64,000 nt of DNA from Ornithinicoccus halotolerans (GTDB lineage Bacteria; Actinomycetota; Actinomycetes; Actinomycetales; Dermatophilaceae): contig NZ_WIQI01000007.1 in NCBI RefSeq assembly GCF_009602535.1, positions 1 through 64,000 of the forward strand, given 5' to 3'. This document shows, piece after piece, positions 42,526 through 52,436 of this stretch. A model generated the notes under the pieces. It saw only the letters and a list, made by a program, of their open reading frames with translations. It did no database searches and was not told where the DNA came from. The stretch's first letter is position 1. Every line of letters begins with the position of its first letter. The position numbers and the translations under genes are program-made.

Positions 42526-43836
42526 CTAGCGCGAGGCGTCGACGACGATGTCGAGGAGCTCCTTGGAGGTCATATCGGCAGCGAAACCTGGACGGGTTGG
42601 GGGCGAGTTGCGCCACGCGACCACGACGGTGTCGGTCCCCGGGTGATAGCGGATGTAGGAACTGTATCCGGGGAGCATCCCGCTATGTCCGATGACGTTG
42701 TCCTCGAGCATGACGCCCAGACCGTAGGAGGTGCCCGGCCCGAGTGGGTGCGGGCCAGGCTCGAGCATGGTGGTCAACGTGGTCGGGCCGTCGAACAGAT
42801 CCCCGGTGAACAAGGTGCGCGCGAACACGGCAAGGTCCTCGCCGGTGGAAACCAGACCCCCGTCTGCCCAAGCGAAGGACTTGTTGTAGTCAGTGAGGTC
42901 GAGGACTTCGGCGTTGATCTGGCTGAGCCGCTGCCCCGGGTCACCGGTGTCGCGCGCAAGCAGATCCCGGTCGCCGTACCCATGGGCGAGTTCGGCGCGC
43001 GGCCGTTCTGCGCAGGCGAGCCAGGTGTCGTCCATACCGAGCGGTTCGAGTATCCGCGCGCGGTAGACGTCTTCGAGGGGTCGGTCGGTGACCGCCTCGA
43101 TCGCCCTACCGACCATGAGGTAGTTGGTGTTGGAGTACCGGAAGTCGGTCCCGGGTTCGAACCTTTGGCGCTGGTCGGCGGCATAGCCAATGCCGTCGCG
43201 CTCGGCACCGGCGCAGGGGGCGGTGACCACTGCGGCAGGGGCCCCGTCGTCGACCGAGGCCGCTCTGACACGGTCCTGGATGTACGCGGGCGCGTCCGAG
43301 TACTCGGGGAGGCCGGAGGTGTGCCCGAGCAGGTGTCGCAAGGTGATCTGTCCACCATGGTCGAACCTGTCGGCCTGCTCTGGGAGCACCTCGGCAATGG
43401 GGTCGTCGAGCGCGAGGCGGCCCTCCTCGACCAGTTGGAGGGCGACCGTGGCGGTGAGCAGCTTGGTGAGGCTGGCGATGCGGAAGGCCTCCTCGCCGGT
43501 GAGTTCCTCGTCGGCTGCCAGGTTCGCCATTCCGGAAGCCAGCGCGAGATCCGCGGTCGGGGTGTCGACCCAGGCAGCCATGCCGCCGACTTGTCCCTCG
43601 CCGCCGTCATGGACCACCGCGCGCAACTCCGCCACGACGTCCGGGGCGAGCTCGCCGTCATCACCGGCGTCCGCCTGACAGGCGGTGACCACCGTCAGTA
43701 GGGCCACCACCATCACGAACCCTCGACAGGGAAACCGGCTCGTGGCACCGCTTCCGGGGGGACCCGGTAGCCGGCTGCGCGACCAACCCCGGCCTGCCGC
43801 CTGGTCCTCGCTGGACCTACGCTGCGCGCCAGCCAT
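42526..43836 (-). CDS. Beta-lactamase-family serine hydrolase (class C/DD-peptidase type), probable lipoprotein
   Basis: This 436-aa protein starts at ATG 43836 with GGAGG 9 nt upstream. About 40 basic residues precede a hydrophobic helix ending in VTAC, which may be a lipobox, so the active domain is outside the membrane. Catalytic motifs are Ser122-x-x-Lys125 (RIASLTKLL), Tyr-Ser-Asn (FRYSNTNYLMVG) and His-Ser-Gly (IGHSGMLPG). The LRHLLGHTSGLPEY segment is typical of class C-like esterases/DD-peptidases (Pfam Beta-lactamase). It could trim peptidoglycan or hydrolyse esters. I would not call it a resistance enzyme from sequence alone. Confidence 0.85.
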   Translation of the reverse strand: MAGAQRRSSEDQAAGRGWSRSRLPGPPGSGATSRFPCRGFVMVVALLTVVTACQADAGDDGELAPDVVAELRAVVHDGGEGQVGGMAAWVDTPTADLALASGMANLAADEELTGEEAFRIASLTKLLTATVALQLVEEGRLALDDPIAEVLPEQADRFDHGGQITLRHLLGHTSGLPEYSDAPAYIQDRVRAASVDDGAPAAVVTAPCAGAERDGIGYAADQRQRFEPGTDFRYSNTNYLMVGRAIEAVTDRPLEDVYRARILEPLGMDDTWLACAERPRAELAHGYGDRDLLARDTGDPGQRLSQINAEVLDLTDYNKSFAWADGGLVSTGEDLAVFARTLFTGDLFDGPTTLTTMLEPGPHPLGPGTSYGLGVMLEDNVIGHSGMLPGYSSYIRYHPGTDTVVVAWRNSPPTRPGFAADMTSKELLDIVVDASR

Positions 43837-44031
43837 TCGCTCACCCTCCAAGTTGGCCGTCAAGTGTGGCGTGCGGCCCGCCTTGCAGGCAAGAAGCCGG
43901 GCACCTCGACAGTTACTGCGCCGACACTGAGGCCGCCGACCGAGCCCAGGTGGTCCGCCGTCTGCGGAACTGGCGACCCGTTCCGGGCTCACCCAGGAAG
44001 CGTTCGCGCGGCGCGCCCGCGACAGCTGACC

Positions 44032-44223
44032 TCAGCCCTGCTGCGGGTGCTCCACGGTCGTGTCGCTCCCGGGGTACACCAGGCTCTCGTGACCGTCGTC
44101 GTACCGGACCAGGAACGGCGGCGCCCCGTCTTCCCCGCGGACCTCGATCACCTCGGCCCACTGGTCACGGTCCCCGACCGTGCGGCCGTGCACGTGCAGT
44201 CGGTCTCCCACTTCGGCTCGCAT
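44032..44223 (-). CDS. DUF1918 protein
   Basis: This 63-aa protein starts at ATG 44223 with GGAAGGAG 7 nt upstream. It matches DUF1918: MRAEVGDRLHVHGRTVGDRD at the start, EVIEVRGEDGAPPFLVRYDD in the middle and a C-terminal YPGSD turn. The SH3-like beta fold is actinobacterial. Function unknown. It follows the thiolase gene by 65 bp in the same direction. Confidence 0.88.
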   Translation of the reverse strand: MRAEVGDRLHVHGRTVGDRDQWAEVIEVRGEDGAPPFLVRYDDGHESLVYPGSDTTVEHPQQG

Positions 44224-44288
44224 GACACTCCTTCCGTGGGTCCCTTCTCCCAGTGTGGGACGTCGGTGCCTGCGAGTGAACCCCTTGC

Positions 44289-45479
44289 TCAGCGGATGGT
44301 GCCGGTGTTCTCGATGACGACCGCGAGGCCCTGGCCCACCCCGATGCAGATGGCGGCGACGCCCCAGCGGTCGCCGGACTCGCGTAGCCGGTGGGTGAGG
44401 GTGCCGAGCACCCGGCCGCCGGAGGCGCCCAGCGGGTGACCGATCGCGATGGCGCCGCCCTTGGTGTTGACGATCTCCGGGTCGACCTTCCAGGCGTCCA
44501 GGCACGCCAGCGACTGGACGGCGAACGCCTCGTTGAGCTCGACGGCCGCTACCTGGTCCCAGCCGATGCCGGCGCGCTCGAGCGCCCGCTCGGCCGCGTC
44601 GACCGGGGCGATGCCGAACCGCTGCGGCTCGGTGGCGGCGGTACCTCGACCGGCGATGCGGGCCAACGGCTCGACCCCCAGCTGCCCGGCCGCCGCCTCG
44701 CTGCCCAGCAGCACGGCCGAGGCGCCGTCGCTCAGCGGTGAGGCGTTGCCGGCGGTGATGCTGCCGTCGGGGCGGAAGGCCGGCGTCAGGCCGGCGAGCT
44801 TCTCCCCCGTGGTGCCGTCCCGGATGCCTTCGTCGCGGGCCAGCTCGACGTCCGGCACCGGCGTGATGAGGTCGTCGTAGAAGCCCTCGGCCCAGGCCCG
44901 CGCCGCCCGCTGGTGCGAGTCCACGGCGAACTCGTCCTGTCGCTCCCGGGAGATGGCCAGCGCGTCGGCCAGCTGCTCGTTGGCCTCCCCCAGCGAGACC
45001 GTCCACTCCTGCGGCATCCGTGGGTTGACCAGCCGCCACCCGAGGGCGGTCGAGACGGCGGTGACGTCACCCGCCGGGTAGGGACGCCCGGGCTTGGGCA
45101 GCACCCACGGCGCCCGGCTCATCGACTCCACTCCCCCGGTGACCACGACGTCGGCGTCGCCGGTCTCGATCTGCCTGGACCCGATCATCGCCGCGTCCAG
45201 GGAGGAGCCGCAGAGCCGGTTCACCGTGGTGGCCGGCACCGTCACCGGCAGCCCGGCCAGCAGCACCGCCATCCGGCCGACGTTGCGGTTGTCCTCGCCG
45301 GCGCCGTTCGCGCTGCCCCAGACCACCTCGTCCACCCGCGCGCGGTCCAGACCCGGGGCCATGCCGAGCACCCCCTCGAGCGCGACGGTGGCCAGGTCGT
45401 CGGGGCGGGTGCCGGCCAGCGCCCCGCTGTAGCGGCCGAACGGCGTGCGGGTGGCTGCGTACACGAAGACATGACTCAC
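44289..45479 (-). CDS. Acetyl-CoA C-acyltransferase (thiolase)
   Basis: This is a 396-aa thiolase, normal length. The acyl-accepting Cys90 is in VNRLCGSSLDA, the catalytic His in GGAIAIGHPLGASGGR (about 345-360), and the second Cys in CIGVGQG (about 381; the usual consensus is CIGGGQG). ELNEAFAVQSLACLD (about 314-328) is also diagnostic. It catalyses thiolytic cleavage of 3-ketoacyl-CoA in fatty-acid or aromatic (beta-ketoadipyl) degradation. No other beta-oxidation genes are adjacent, so chain-length preference is unknown. Confidence 0.93.
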   Translation of the reverse strand: MSHVFVYAATRTPFGRYSGALAGTRPDDLATVALEGVLGMAPGLDRARVDEVVWGSANGAGEDNRNVGRMAVLLAGLPVTVPATTVNRLCGSSLDAAMIGSRQIETGDADVVVTGGVESMSRAPWVLPKPGRPYPAGDVTAVSTALGWRLVNPRMPQEWTVSLGEANEQLADALAISRERQDEFAVDSHQRAARAWAEGFYDDLITPVPDVELARDEGIRDGTTGEKLAGLTPAFRPDGSITAGNASPLSDGASAVLLGSEAAAGQLGVEPLARIAGRGTAATEPQRFGIAPVDAAERALERAGIGWDQVAAVELNEAFAVQSLACLDAWKVDPEIVNTKGGAIAIGHPLGASGGRVLGTLTHRLRESGDRWGVAAICIGVGQGLAVVIENTGTIR

Positions 45480-45600
45480 GACTCCGACGGTAGCCCGCCT
45501 CCGCAGGCACGCAGCAGGGACGGCCCTCTGACGGAGTCAGCGGAGACCGGCAGGCGGTCCCACCATGGCGAGGGCGGGCCGGACGAGGTCGCCCTGCGGG

Positions 45601-45819
45601 CTACAGCATCGCCATCCGGTGGAAGGGGCTGGTGATGCGCACCTTCTGGGTGCCGAAGTCCACCGTCACCGCGGCCGCTTCCGCCCCGATGACCCGGCCC
45701 ACGCCGTACGCGTCGTGGTTGACGAGGTCACCGCACGCGTACTGCTGGATGACCGGCTCGGGGTCCGGCTGGAAGGGGCTGCTGGCAAGGTGTCGCCGAC
45801 GCGCGCGTGAGGTTGGCAT
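45601..45819 (-). CDS. Small conserved protein with Tudor-like GDLVNHDAYGVG motif
   Basis: This 72-aa protein starts at ATG 45819; an upstream frame start at 45879 is less likely. An Arg-rich N-terminus is followed by CGDLVNHDAYGVGRVIGAEA and VTVDFGTQKVRI, resembling the SH3/Tudor-like tail of UvrD/PcrA helicases (GDxVxHxxFGxGxV) found also as stand-alone actinobacterial proteins. It may bind RNA polymerase or nucleic acid; this is inference from that similarity. Confidence 0.65.
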   Translation of the reverse strand: MPTSRARRRHLASSPFQPDPEPVIQQYACGDLVNHDAYGVGRVIGAEAAAVTVDFGTQKVRITSPFHRMAML

Positions 45820-45924
45820 TACTGCCAGTATGCACCCGGGCGAACCAGCCCGCTGACCACCGGGTTGCGCCCACAGCACAAGGGACCCGCACAGCGGCAG
45901 CAGCGCCGCCGGCTGGCGCGGCCG

Positions 45925-46929
45925 CTACCCCGCCTCACGCAGCAGCGGCAGCACGTCCTCGGTGACCTGCTCGAGGTAGCGGCGCTGGTCGCCACCCGGC
46001 CCGTGCAGCACGAGATGGGTGAACCCGGCGTCGAGGTAGGGCCGGATCTGCTCGACGGCCTCCGCGGGCTCCGAGGCGACGATCCAGCGCTCGGTAACCC
46101 GGTCGATGGGCAGCTGGTCGGCCAGCCGCTCCATCTCCCGCGGGCTGGACACGCCGTGCTTCTCCTCCGCGCTCAGCGACAGCGGCGCCCAGAACCGGCA
46201 GTTCTCCAGCGCCTGGTCCGGGTCGCGGTCGTAGGAGAGCTTCAGCTCCAGCATCCGGTCGACCCCGGCGGCATCCCGCCCGCCCGCCTCCGCGCCCTCC
46301 GCCACTGCGGGCAGCAGCTTGTCGGTGTAGAGGTCCATCCCCTTGCCGCTGGTGCAGATCATCCCGTCACCGACGCGGCCGGCGTACTTGGCGACGACCG
46401 GCCCCCCGGCGGCGACGTAGACCGGCACCGGCTGCGCGGGCCGGTCGTAGATGGCGGCGTCGACCGTCGTGTACCAGTCCCCCTCGAAGCTGACCGACTC
46501 CTCGGTCCACAGCGCCCGCATCAGCCGCACCGACTCGCGCAACCGGCCGAACCGCTCCTTGAACCCTGGCCACTCCCGGCCGCTCACCGCGATCTCGTTG
46601 AGCGCCTCCCCCGTGCCCACGCCCAGGAACACCCGTCCCTGCGTCAGCAGCGACATCGTCGCGAACGCCTGCGCGACCACCGCCGGGTTGTAGCGGAACG
46701 TCGGCGTGAGCACGCTGGTGCCGATGCGCACCCGCGAGGTCCGCTCCCCCACGGCCGCCACCCACGCCAGCGAGAACGGCGCGTGCCCGCCCTCGACCCG
46801 CCACGGCAGGAAGTGATCGCTGGTGGTGACGCTGTCGAAGCCGCACTCCTCGGCGAGCACCGCGTACTCCACCAGGTCGCGCGGGCCGAACTGCTCCGCG
46901 GAGGCCTTGTACCCGATCTGCAGACTCAT
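45925..46929 (-). CDS. fgd: F420-dependent glucose-6-phosphate dehydrogenase
   Basis: This is a 334-aa LLM-class enzyme that converts glucose 6-phosphate and oxidised F420 to 6-phosphogluconolactone and reduced F420, the main F420H2 source in actinobacteria. The sequence is close to mycobacterial Fgd1 as remembered: [10 protein letters not shown]-like start ([20 protein letters not shown]), [57 protein letters not shown] and RFWAPLSL. Start ATG 46929 has GGGAGAG upstream. Its start lies 4 bp after the stop of the kinase gene upstream, so it may be cotranscribed with the two-component pair. It ends in TAG. Confidence 0.93.
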   Translation of the reverse strand: MSLQIGYKASAEQFGPRDLVEYAVLAEECGFDSVTTSDHFLPWRVEGGHAPFSLAWVAAVGERTSRVRIGTSVLTPTFRYNPAVVAQAFATMSLLTQGRVFLGVGTGEALNEIAVSGREWPGFKERFGRLRESVRLMRALWTEESVSFEGDWYTTVDAAIYDRPAQPVPVYVAAGGPVVAKYAGRVGDGMICTSGKGMDLYTDKLLPAVAEGAEAGGRDAAGVDRMLELKLSYDRDPDQALENCRFWAPLSLSAEEKHGVSSPREMERLADQLPIDRVTERWIVASEPAEAVEQIRPYLDAGFTHLVLHGPGGDQRRYLEQVTEDVLPLLREAG

Positions 46930-46933
46930 TGGC

Positions 46934-49546
46934 TCACTCTCCCACCTGGGCCGGGCAGCCGCCGGGGGGTGCGTCGAGGCCGTCGTAGCCGCGGACCTCC
47001 GCAGCCCGGGCACGACCGAGGTTCCACTCGAGCCAGTCGTCCGTGCCGGGCCCGTCCTGCCCGGGCACCACGCACCGCGCCAGCTCGGCCGGCAGGCCCT
47101 GCTCCATCACCGGTGTCGCGTCCGCCCCGAGGGTGGAGAGGTAGTCCAGGTCCAGCTTGCCGGTCGCGTGGTAGCGCTCGATGTTCTGCTGGGCCACCCA
47201 CGCCTCGGGGTTGGCCAGGCCGATCACCAGCAGCATGGCGGCGCCGGAGGCGAGCGCCGCCCGGGGCAGCCACCACCCGGACATCCGCACCCCGGCCACC
47301 AGGACCAACACCACCAGCAGCCCGAGCCAGACCTCGAAGGCGTCCACCAGCACCCGCATCACGGTGAAGCCGTAGGCCTGCTGGTAGACGGCCATCCGGA
47401 ACAGCGCCGAGGCGACCACCACCAGCGTGAGCACGCACAGCGTGCCCAGGACCAGGCGTAGCAGCCGCCGGTCGCGCCCGGTGGCCCGCGGTGCCTTGCG
47501 CACCGCCAGCGCGATGGTCGCCAGTGTCAGCGCCGTGGCCACGGTGAGCTGGGCGAAGCCCTGGTGCACGTAGTCGGCGTAGCTCATCCCGGTGGTCCGC
47601 CGCACGAAGTCGTGGCCGCCCCACATCGCCGAGGCCTGCGCCACCAGGAACATCAGGAACACCGCCACGACCACCCCGACGGGCACCAGCCACTCCCACA
47701 CCCGGGCCACCGGCTGGGCGGGGGGCATCGCGACCCGCTCCACCCGGGGCGGGTTGAGCGCCAGGTAGCAGCCCGCGAGGACGACCCCGCCGACGACGAA
47801 CCACACGAACGCGCGCAGCACCAGGGTGTCGGCCAGCTGCACGTCGGGGAGGATGCGGGAGGCCCAGGAGCCGAACACGGCATCCCCGGAGGCGAACAGC
47901 CCGCCGAACACGACGAGCGCCACGACCGAGAGCGCCGCGGTCCGCAGCACCGACCACAGCGTCCGGTGACGGCTGGTCGCGGCCAGGGTGCGGCCGAGCA
48001 GCGGCAGCCCGCGGACACCGCTGAGCACCCAGGCGGCTCCGCCGACGAGCATCGGCACCAGCCGCCTCGCGCCGGTGAGCGAGGTGGTGACGAGGGCCAC
48101 GGCGGCCAGCACGGCGAGGACGGCCAGCCACTCGGCGGCCCGCAGCACGACCAGCGACGCCAGACCGAGGCAGAGCACGGTCGCCAGCCGGGTCCACGGC
48201 CGGCGGCGGTGGACCGACAGCGCCAGCACCAGGCCGCCGGACAGCAGCAGCACCAGCAGGGTGCCCAGGCCGAGGGCGCGCTCGGGCAGGATCGCGGCGG
48301 CCAGCGCGCCGATCGCGATGGCGGCCGCCACCGGCAGCGGCGCGGTCCGGAGCCCCCGCTCCGGCCAGTAGTCACCGAACAGCGTGTCGACGAACGAGGG
48401 CAGCGGGACGCCCGCCTCGCTCGCGGGGGTGGTGTCCTGGTGTGTCCGGGTGGTCACGGGGGTCTCCTCGGGGATCGGTGCGGGAACGGATGCGGGAGCG
48501 GAGGCAAGGCCCGCCTGGTCGCGCGGCTCGGGGCTGCGCGGTAGCAGCGCCCGCACCCGGGCCCCCGTCACGCCGTCTGTCGGGGGCAGCGCCGCGATGG
48601 ACCCGCCGTGCAGCTGGCAGACCCAGCTGGCGATCGCCAGTCCGAGCCCGGTGCCGCCGCTGCTGTCGTCACCGACCCCGAACCGGGTGAAGACCCGCTC
48701 GGCCTGCTCGGCCGGGATGCCAGGACCGTCGTCGGTCACCTCCAGCGACCAGCGGTCCCCCGCCTCCGCGGTGGCGCGCACGCGCACCACCCCGTCGGCC
48801 GGGCTGTGCCGCACCGCGTTGTCGAGCAGGTTCGCCGCCAGCTGCGCGAGCCGCGCGGCATCGGCGCGAACTTCCAGACCGGGCGGCTCCACCGAGGTCT
48901 CCAGCCGCACGGCCCGCCCGCCGACCGTGGCCTCGGCGGCCGCCTGCTCGAGAAGCTCGGCGACCGAGACCGGTGCCAGGGTGAGCGGCACTGCGCCGCC
49001 GTCGACCCGGCTGATGTCGAGCAGCTCGGCCACCAGGGCACTGAGCCGCTCGGACTGCGCCAGCGCGGTCTGCAGGGCGTCGTCGTCCGGGCTCACCACG
49101 CCGTCGACGAGGTTCTCCAGCAGGGCGCGTTGCGCGGACAGGGGCGTGCGTAGCTCGTGCGAGACGGTGGCCACGACCTGCCGGCGCTGCTGGTCGGCGG
49201 TGGCCAGGTCGGCGGACATGGTGTTGAACGCCCGCGCCAGCCGGCCCACCTCGTCGGCCGAGGTGGCGGTGACCCGGGCGGAGTAGTCACCGGTGGCCAT
49301 CTGGCCGGCAGCGGTGGTCATCTCCCGCAGCGGCGAGGTCATTCCCCGGGCCAGCCACTGGCTGACGCCCAGCGCTGCGGCCAGTGTCACCGGCAGCGTC
49401 AGCCATCCCGGGACGCCCGCCCGGTCGCCCACCTCGAGCACCACCACGGCCGCGATGATGCTGAGCGCGACGAGCAGGCCGATCTTGACGGTGATGGAGG
49501 CCACCCCGTCCAGGGGCCGGTCGGTGCGCACGCGGTTGCCGGCCAT
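46934..49546 (-). CDS. Sensor histidine kinase fused to a DUF4153/DUF4173-type membrane module
   Basis: This 870-aa frame begins with a classic kinase: two membrane helices (about 20-40 and 47-66), a HAMP domain (about 67-118), HisKA with [13 protein letters not shown] (His130) and an ATPase domain with LLDNAVRHS and [19 protein letters not shown] (to about 335). After a linker, residues about 385-770 contain about ten hydrophobic helices of the DUF4173/DUF4153 type, and the C-terminus is soluble. In the linker, a GAGGAG followed after 6 nt by an in-frame GTG (48457; codon 364) could start a separate 507-aa membrane protein. It follows the OmpR regulator by 3 bp. Confidence 0.88.
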   Translation of the reverse strand: MAGNRVRTDRPLDGVASITVKIGLLVALSIIAAVVVLEVGDRAGVPGWLTLPVTLAAALGVSQWLARGMTSPLREMTTAAGQMATGDYSARVTATSADEVGRLARAFNTMSADLATADQQRRQVVATVSHELRTPLSAQRALLENLVDGVVSPDDDALQTALAQSERLSALVAELLDISRVDGGAVPLTLAPVSVAELLEQAAAEATVGGRAVRLETSVEPPGLEVRADAARLAQLAANLLDNAVRHSPADGVVRVRATAEAGDRWSLEVTDDGPGIPAEQAERVFTRFGVGDDSSGGTGLGLAIASWVCQLHGGSIAALPPTDGVTGARVRALLPRSPEPRDQAGLASAPASVPAPIPEETPVTTRTHQDTTPASEAGVPLPSFVDTLFGDYWPERGLRTAPLPVAAAIAIGALAAAILPERALGLGTLLVLLLSGGLVLALSVHRRRPWTRLATVLCLGLASLVVLRAAEWLAVLAVLAAVALVTTSLTGARRLVPMLVGGAAWVLSGVRGLPLLGRTLAATSRHRTLWSVLRTAALSVVALVVFGGLFASGDAVFGSWASRILPDVQLADTLVLRAFVWFVVGGVVLAGCYLALNPPRVERVAMPPAQPVARVWEWLVPVGVVVAVFLMFLVAQASAMWGGHDFVRRTTGMSYADYVHQGFAQLTVATALTLATIALAVRKAPRATGRDRRLLRLVLGTLCVLTLVVVASALFRMAVYQQAYGFTVMRVLVDAFEVWLGLLVVLVLVAGVRMSGWWLPRAALASGAAMLLVIGLANPEAWVAQQNIERYHATGKLDLDYLSTLGADATPVMEQGLPAELARCVVPGQDGPGTDDWLEWNLGRARAAEVRGYDGLDAPPGGCPAQVGE

Positions 49547-49549
49547 CGC

Positions 49550-50245
49550 TCAGCCCTCCAGCGCGTAGCCGACGCCGTGGACGGTGCGCACCCGGGCGGA
49601 CCCGATCTTGGCGCGCAGCGACTTCACGTGGCTGTCCAGGGTGCGGGTTCCGCGGGCGTCGGCCCAGCCCCAGACCTCGGTCATCAGCGACTCGCGGCTG
49701 TGCACCGCGCCGGGGTGCTCGGCCAGCATCGCGAGCAGGTCGAACTCCAGCGGGGTGAGGTGCACCTCCGACCCGTCCAGCTGGACCCGCCGAGCGGCGC
49801 GGTCGACCACGAGGTCACCGACCGTCAGGGCCGGCTGTCTGGTCGCGGCCAGCTCGGCGGCCCGGTCGACGCGCCGTAGCAGCGCCTTCACCCGGGCGAC
49901 GACCTCGCGCATGCTGAACGGCTTGGTCACGTAGTCGTCGGCGCCGACGCTCAGGCCGACGAGGACGTCGGTCTCCTCGACCTTGGCGGTGAGCATGAGG
50001 ACCGGCACCGGCCGCTGCGCCTGCATCCGCCGGCACACCTCCAGGCCGTCCATCCCGGGCAGCATCAGGTCCAGCAGCACCAGGTCAGGCTGGTGGTCGT
50101 CGTAGGCCGCCAGCGCCGACAGACCGTCGAGCGCCCGCGCCACCTCGAACCCCTCGGCGGTGAGGCGGTCTGCCAGCGCCTGGTTGATCGTCGGGTCGTC
50201 CTCGACGACCAGCAGCCTCCGCGCCGTCCCACTCCCCTGCGTCAT
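49550..50245 (-). CDS. OmpR/PhoB-family response regulator
   Basis: This is a 231-aa regulator starting at ATG 50245. The receiver domain has VVEDD at its N-terminus, phospho-acceptor Asp59 (LVLLDLMLPGMDG) and the conserved Lys in DDYVTKPFS. The C-terminal winged helix includes LTPLEFDLLAMLAEHPGAVH, RTLDSHVKSLRAKIG and VRTVHGVGYAL. It lies 3 bp upstream of its kinase gene, forming a tight operon that may extend into the F420-dependent dehydrogenase gene. Confidence 0.94.
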   Translation of the reverse strand: MTQGSGTARRLLVVEDDPTINQALADRLTAEGFEVARALDGLSALAAYDDHQPDLVLLDLMLPGMDGLEVCRRMQAQRPVPVLMLTAKVEETDVLVGLSVGADDYVTKPFSMREVVARVKALLRRVDRAAELAATRQPALTVGDLVVDRAARRVQLDGSEVHLTPLEFDLLAMLAEHPGAVHSRESLMTEVWGWADARGTRTLDSHVKSLRAKIGSARVRTVHGVGYALEG

Positions 50246-50358
50246 ACCGTTGAGACTAGGAGCGCACGCCTGGTCAGCGTGGGCGCGACGTGTGGAGATT
50301 GCGTGAAGGTGGGACGGTGGCAGCTCGCGGCCCCGGGAGCCCCCCGCGTCGGTGTCGC

Positions 50359-51216
50359 TCAGGCCGCGTGCACTGCCTTGAACCCGAAGTCGTTGAGCCG
50401 GAACGGCCTGGCCAGCACCGTGCCGTTGCGGTCCACCATCGTCACCGCCTGGCCGCCGGTGAGTGAGCGAGCACCCGAGGTCGTGTAGGCCGAGATCTCG
50501 TCGAAGTAGATGACGCCGAACTGCGCAAGCGGGTTGAACGGAGCGTCACTGGCCCCTCGGCTGATGCCGGCACTGACCGTGACGGCAGGCGGGAAGCCGG
50601 CGTCGAAGCTGAAGTTCACGGTCTGCGACCGGGTCTCGTTCGCCAGCACGTAGTTGGCCCGGCCCGGCGGCTTGGTCTCCAGGCACATCGATCCGCTGAT
50701 GACGTCACCGGGCTGGACCGGCAGGCCGACGCTGCTCATGCCGAGGGCGGTGAGGCTGGCGGCGACGTTCTGGGCGGAGTCGACGGTCATCTCGACGTGG
50801 ACGTCGAGGAACCCGAGGCTGACGAACGTCTGGAACCGGTTGGCACCGTGCTGGGAGGGGACGTGGCGCAGGTTCGGCACCGTCCAGGTCACGAACAGCG
50901 CGGTGAACGGCGCACCGACGCTGGTGAGGGTGAAGCCGCAGTGCTCGGTGGGTTCCAGGCCGAGCGCCTGCGCCGTTGTCCCCCTCGCCTCGGCCGTCAC
51001 GGACCTCGGGGCCTGCGCCTGCAGGTGCTCGAAGGTCCGGTAGCGGCGCGCCTGCTGGTCCCAAAGCGCCGCCAGACCAGGCTGGGTCTGCGGGTCGGGC
51101 CGCTGCGGGACGGCGTACCTGGCCAGCTCCTCCTGGCTCGCAGCGAGCGGGTCGAACTCCCTCGGTGGCGGGGCCGTCTCGATCGTCTCGCGGCTGGGGC
51201 GCTCCTGGTCGTTCAC
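50359..51216 (-). CDS. Uncharacterised beta-rich protein (possible glutamic-peptidase-like fold)
   Basis: This gene encodes 285 aa from GTG 51216, preceded by GGGAGAGG; a frame start at 51273 is less likely. No signal peptide is seen; the N-terminus is hydrophilic (NDQERPSRETIETAPPPRE). The core has beta-strand segments: FTALFVTWTVPNL (about 105-117), a DVHVEMTV strand, a VQPGDVISGSMCLE turn and TRSQTVNFSFD. These recall the concanavalin-like sandwich of G1 (eqolisin) peptidases, but I cannot identify the catalytic Gln/Glu pair. Function unknown. Confidence 0.55.
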   Translation of the reverse strand: MNDQERPSRETIETAPPPREFDPLAASQEELARYAVPQRPDPQTQPGLAALWDQQARRYRTFEHLQAQAPRSVTAEARGTTAQALGLEPTEHCGFTLTSVGAPFTALFVTWTVPNLRHVPSQHGANRFQTFVSLGFLDVHVEMTVDSAQNVAASLTALGMSSVGLPVQPGDVISGSMCLETKPPGRANYVLANETRSQTVNFSFDAGFPPAVTVSAGISRGASDAPFNPLAQFGVIYFDEISAYTTSGARSLTGGQAVTMVDRNGTVLARPFRLNDFGFKAVHAA

Positions 51217-51335
51217 GGCCCTCTCCCTTCCCACCTCCGGCGCTGTGGCCCGGAGATGGAGTACCTGATCCACGGTAGTGCGCCGCAGAGCTGCCGCACC
51301 AGAGCCGGGACCGGTTTCCGCCCGGCCGCCGGGCC

Positions 51336-52436
51336 TCAGTCGTGGACCAGCTCGCCGGCGTCGCCGCCGACCACCCAGCGCAAGGTGACCCCGCAGTCGT
51401 CCCTGGAGGGCACGCCCTTCCAGGCCAGCAGGTGTCCGCCTGCGTAGAACTGCTGTTCCGTGGTCAGGTACGACGGGAAGAAGCGCGGCGGGCGGAGGCT
51501 GCGTCCGATGACGAACAGCTTGAAGGGCCCCCAGCCCACCACGGGCACGCCCTCCGGGCGGAGGTACCGGGTAAGGAAGCAGGCCACGATGTCGGCCGCC
51601 AGCATCGGCGTCAGCGTGCAGGTCCCACGCTGCGGCCGGCCGTTCAGCTCGTCACACGCCGATCGTCCCTTCGGCAGGTAGTCCCAGTGCCCCGCGTGGT
51701 GGAACTCGGCGACGTGGGCCGGCGAGGTGAGGCGGTCCCACTGGGAGACCTGCACTCCGAATACCTCGAGCCCCAAGTCACCACCCCAGGTGAACAAGGT
51801 CGGCATCGTCGAGCGGTGCATCGCACCTGGCACCTCTACCCCGCTGAGCGACACGTAGGCCGCGTAGGAATCCGGCGCCTCAGCCGCTACGTGTCCCAGC
51901 AGCCCGCCACCCCAGGAGTGCCCGACGAGCGCCGTCGCCGGCGCCGGCATCACCATCCCGCCGTGCTCCCAGCCGGTCCGCGCCCACGCAGCGATCTCAC
52001 TGATCAGCTGCTGTTCCGCCTCGTTGCCCGACGGCGCCCCGAGGTCCAGCTCCGGGACGATCACGACGTACCCGGACCGCGCCAGGACCGCGGGCAGCTC
52101 GAACCACTTCTGGTAGTGGTCCTCGTCCGGCGGGCAGGAGCCGTGCGCCAGGATCACCAAGGGATAGCGGCCGCAGCCCTCCAGGATCTGGGCGTGCTGC
52201 GGGGACCCGTCCAGGGACGGGAACCAGACCCGCACCGGGTGGCCTGTGCTGGTCGCCGACGTGTCCTGGTAGCCGTAGAACACCGGCGCGAACACCGACG
52301 GCTTCCATGAGATCGGGCAGGACGGGCTGGGGTCGCGGAAGACGCCGTCCTTCCAGCGGTCGACCAGTCGGCCCCACCCGCGGTGCAGGCTCCGCCCCCG
52401 GGAACGGAGAGCCTCTGGTGCGCCCATCGCCCTCAT
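51336..52436 (-). CDS. Alpha/beta-hydrolase-fold protein
   Basis: This 366-aa protein has the hydrolase features LVILAHGSCPPDEDHYQKW (oxyanion region, about 92-110), the nucleophile elbow VGHSWGGG (Ser about 172) and a late HAGHWDYLP (His about 247) that could complete the triad. The family resembles PET-hydrolase/platelet-activating-factor acetylhydrolase-like enzymes. No signal peptide is evident at ATG 52436. The C-terminal about 100 residues are not typical of the fold. The substrate is unknown. Confidence 0.75.
   Translation of the reverse strand: MRAMGAPEALRSRGRSLHRGWGRLVDRWKDGVFRDPSPSCPISWKPSVFAPVFYGYQDTSATSTGHPVRVWFPSLDGSPQHAQILEGCGRYPLVILAHGSCPPDEDHYQKWFELPAVLARSGYVVIVPELDLGAPSGNEAEQQLISEIAAWARTGWEHGGMVMPAPATALVGHSWGGGLLGHVAAEAPDSYAAYVSLSGVEVPGAMHRSTMPTLFTWGGDLGLEVFGVQVSQWDRLTSPAHVAEFHHAGHWDYLPKGRSACDELNGRPQRGTCTLTPMLAADIVACFLTRYLRPEGVPVVGWGPFKLFVIGRSLRPPRFFPSYLTTEQQFYAGGHLLAWKGVPSRDDCGVTLRWVVGGDAGELVHD

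Noticed and set aside
42526-43836. Serine hydrolase as an antibiotic-resistance beta-lactamase
   Set aside because: SxxK/YxN/HxG motifs occur equally in DD-peptidases and esterases; no regulator of the AmpR type adjoins it and it lacks a plain secretory signal.
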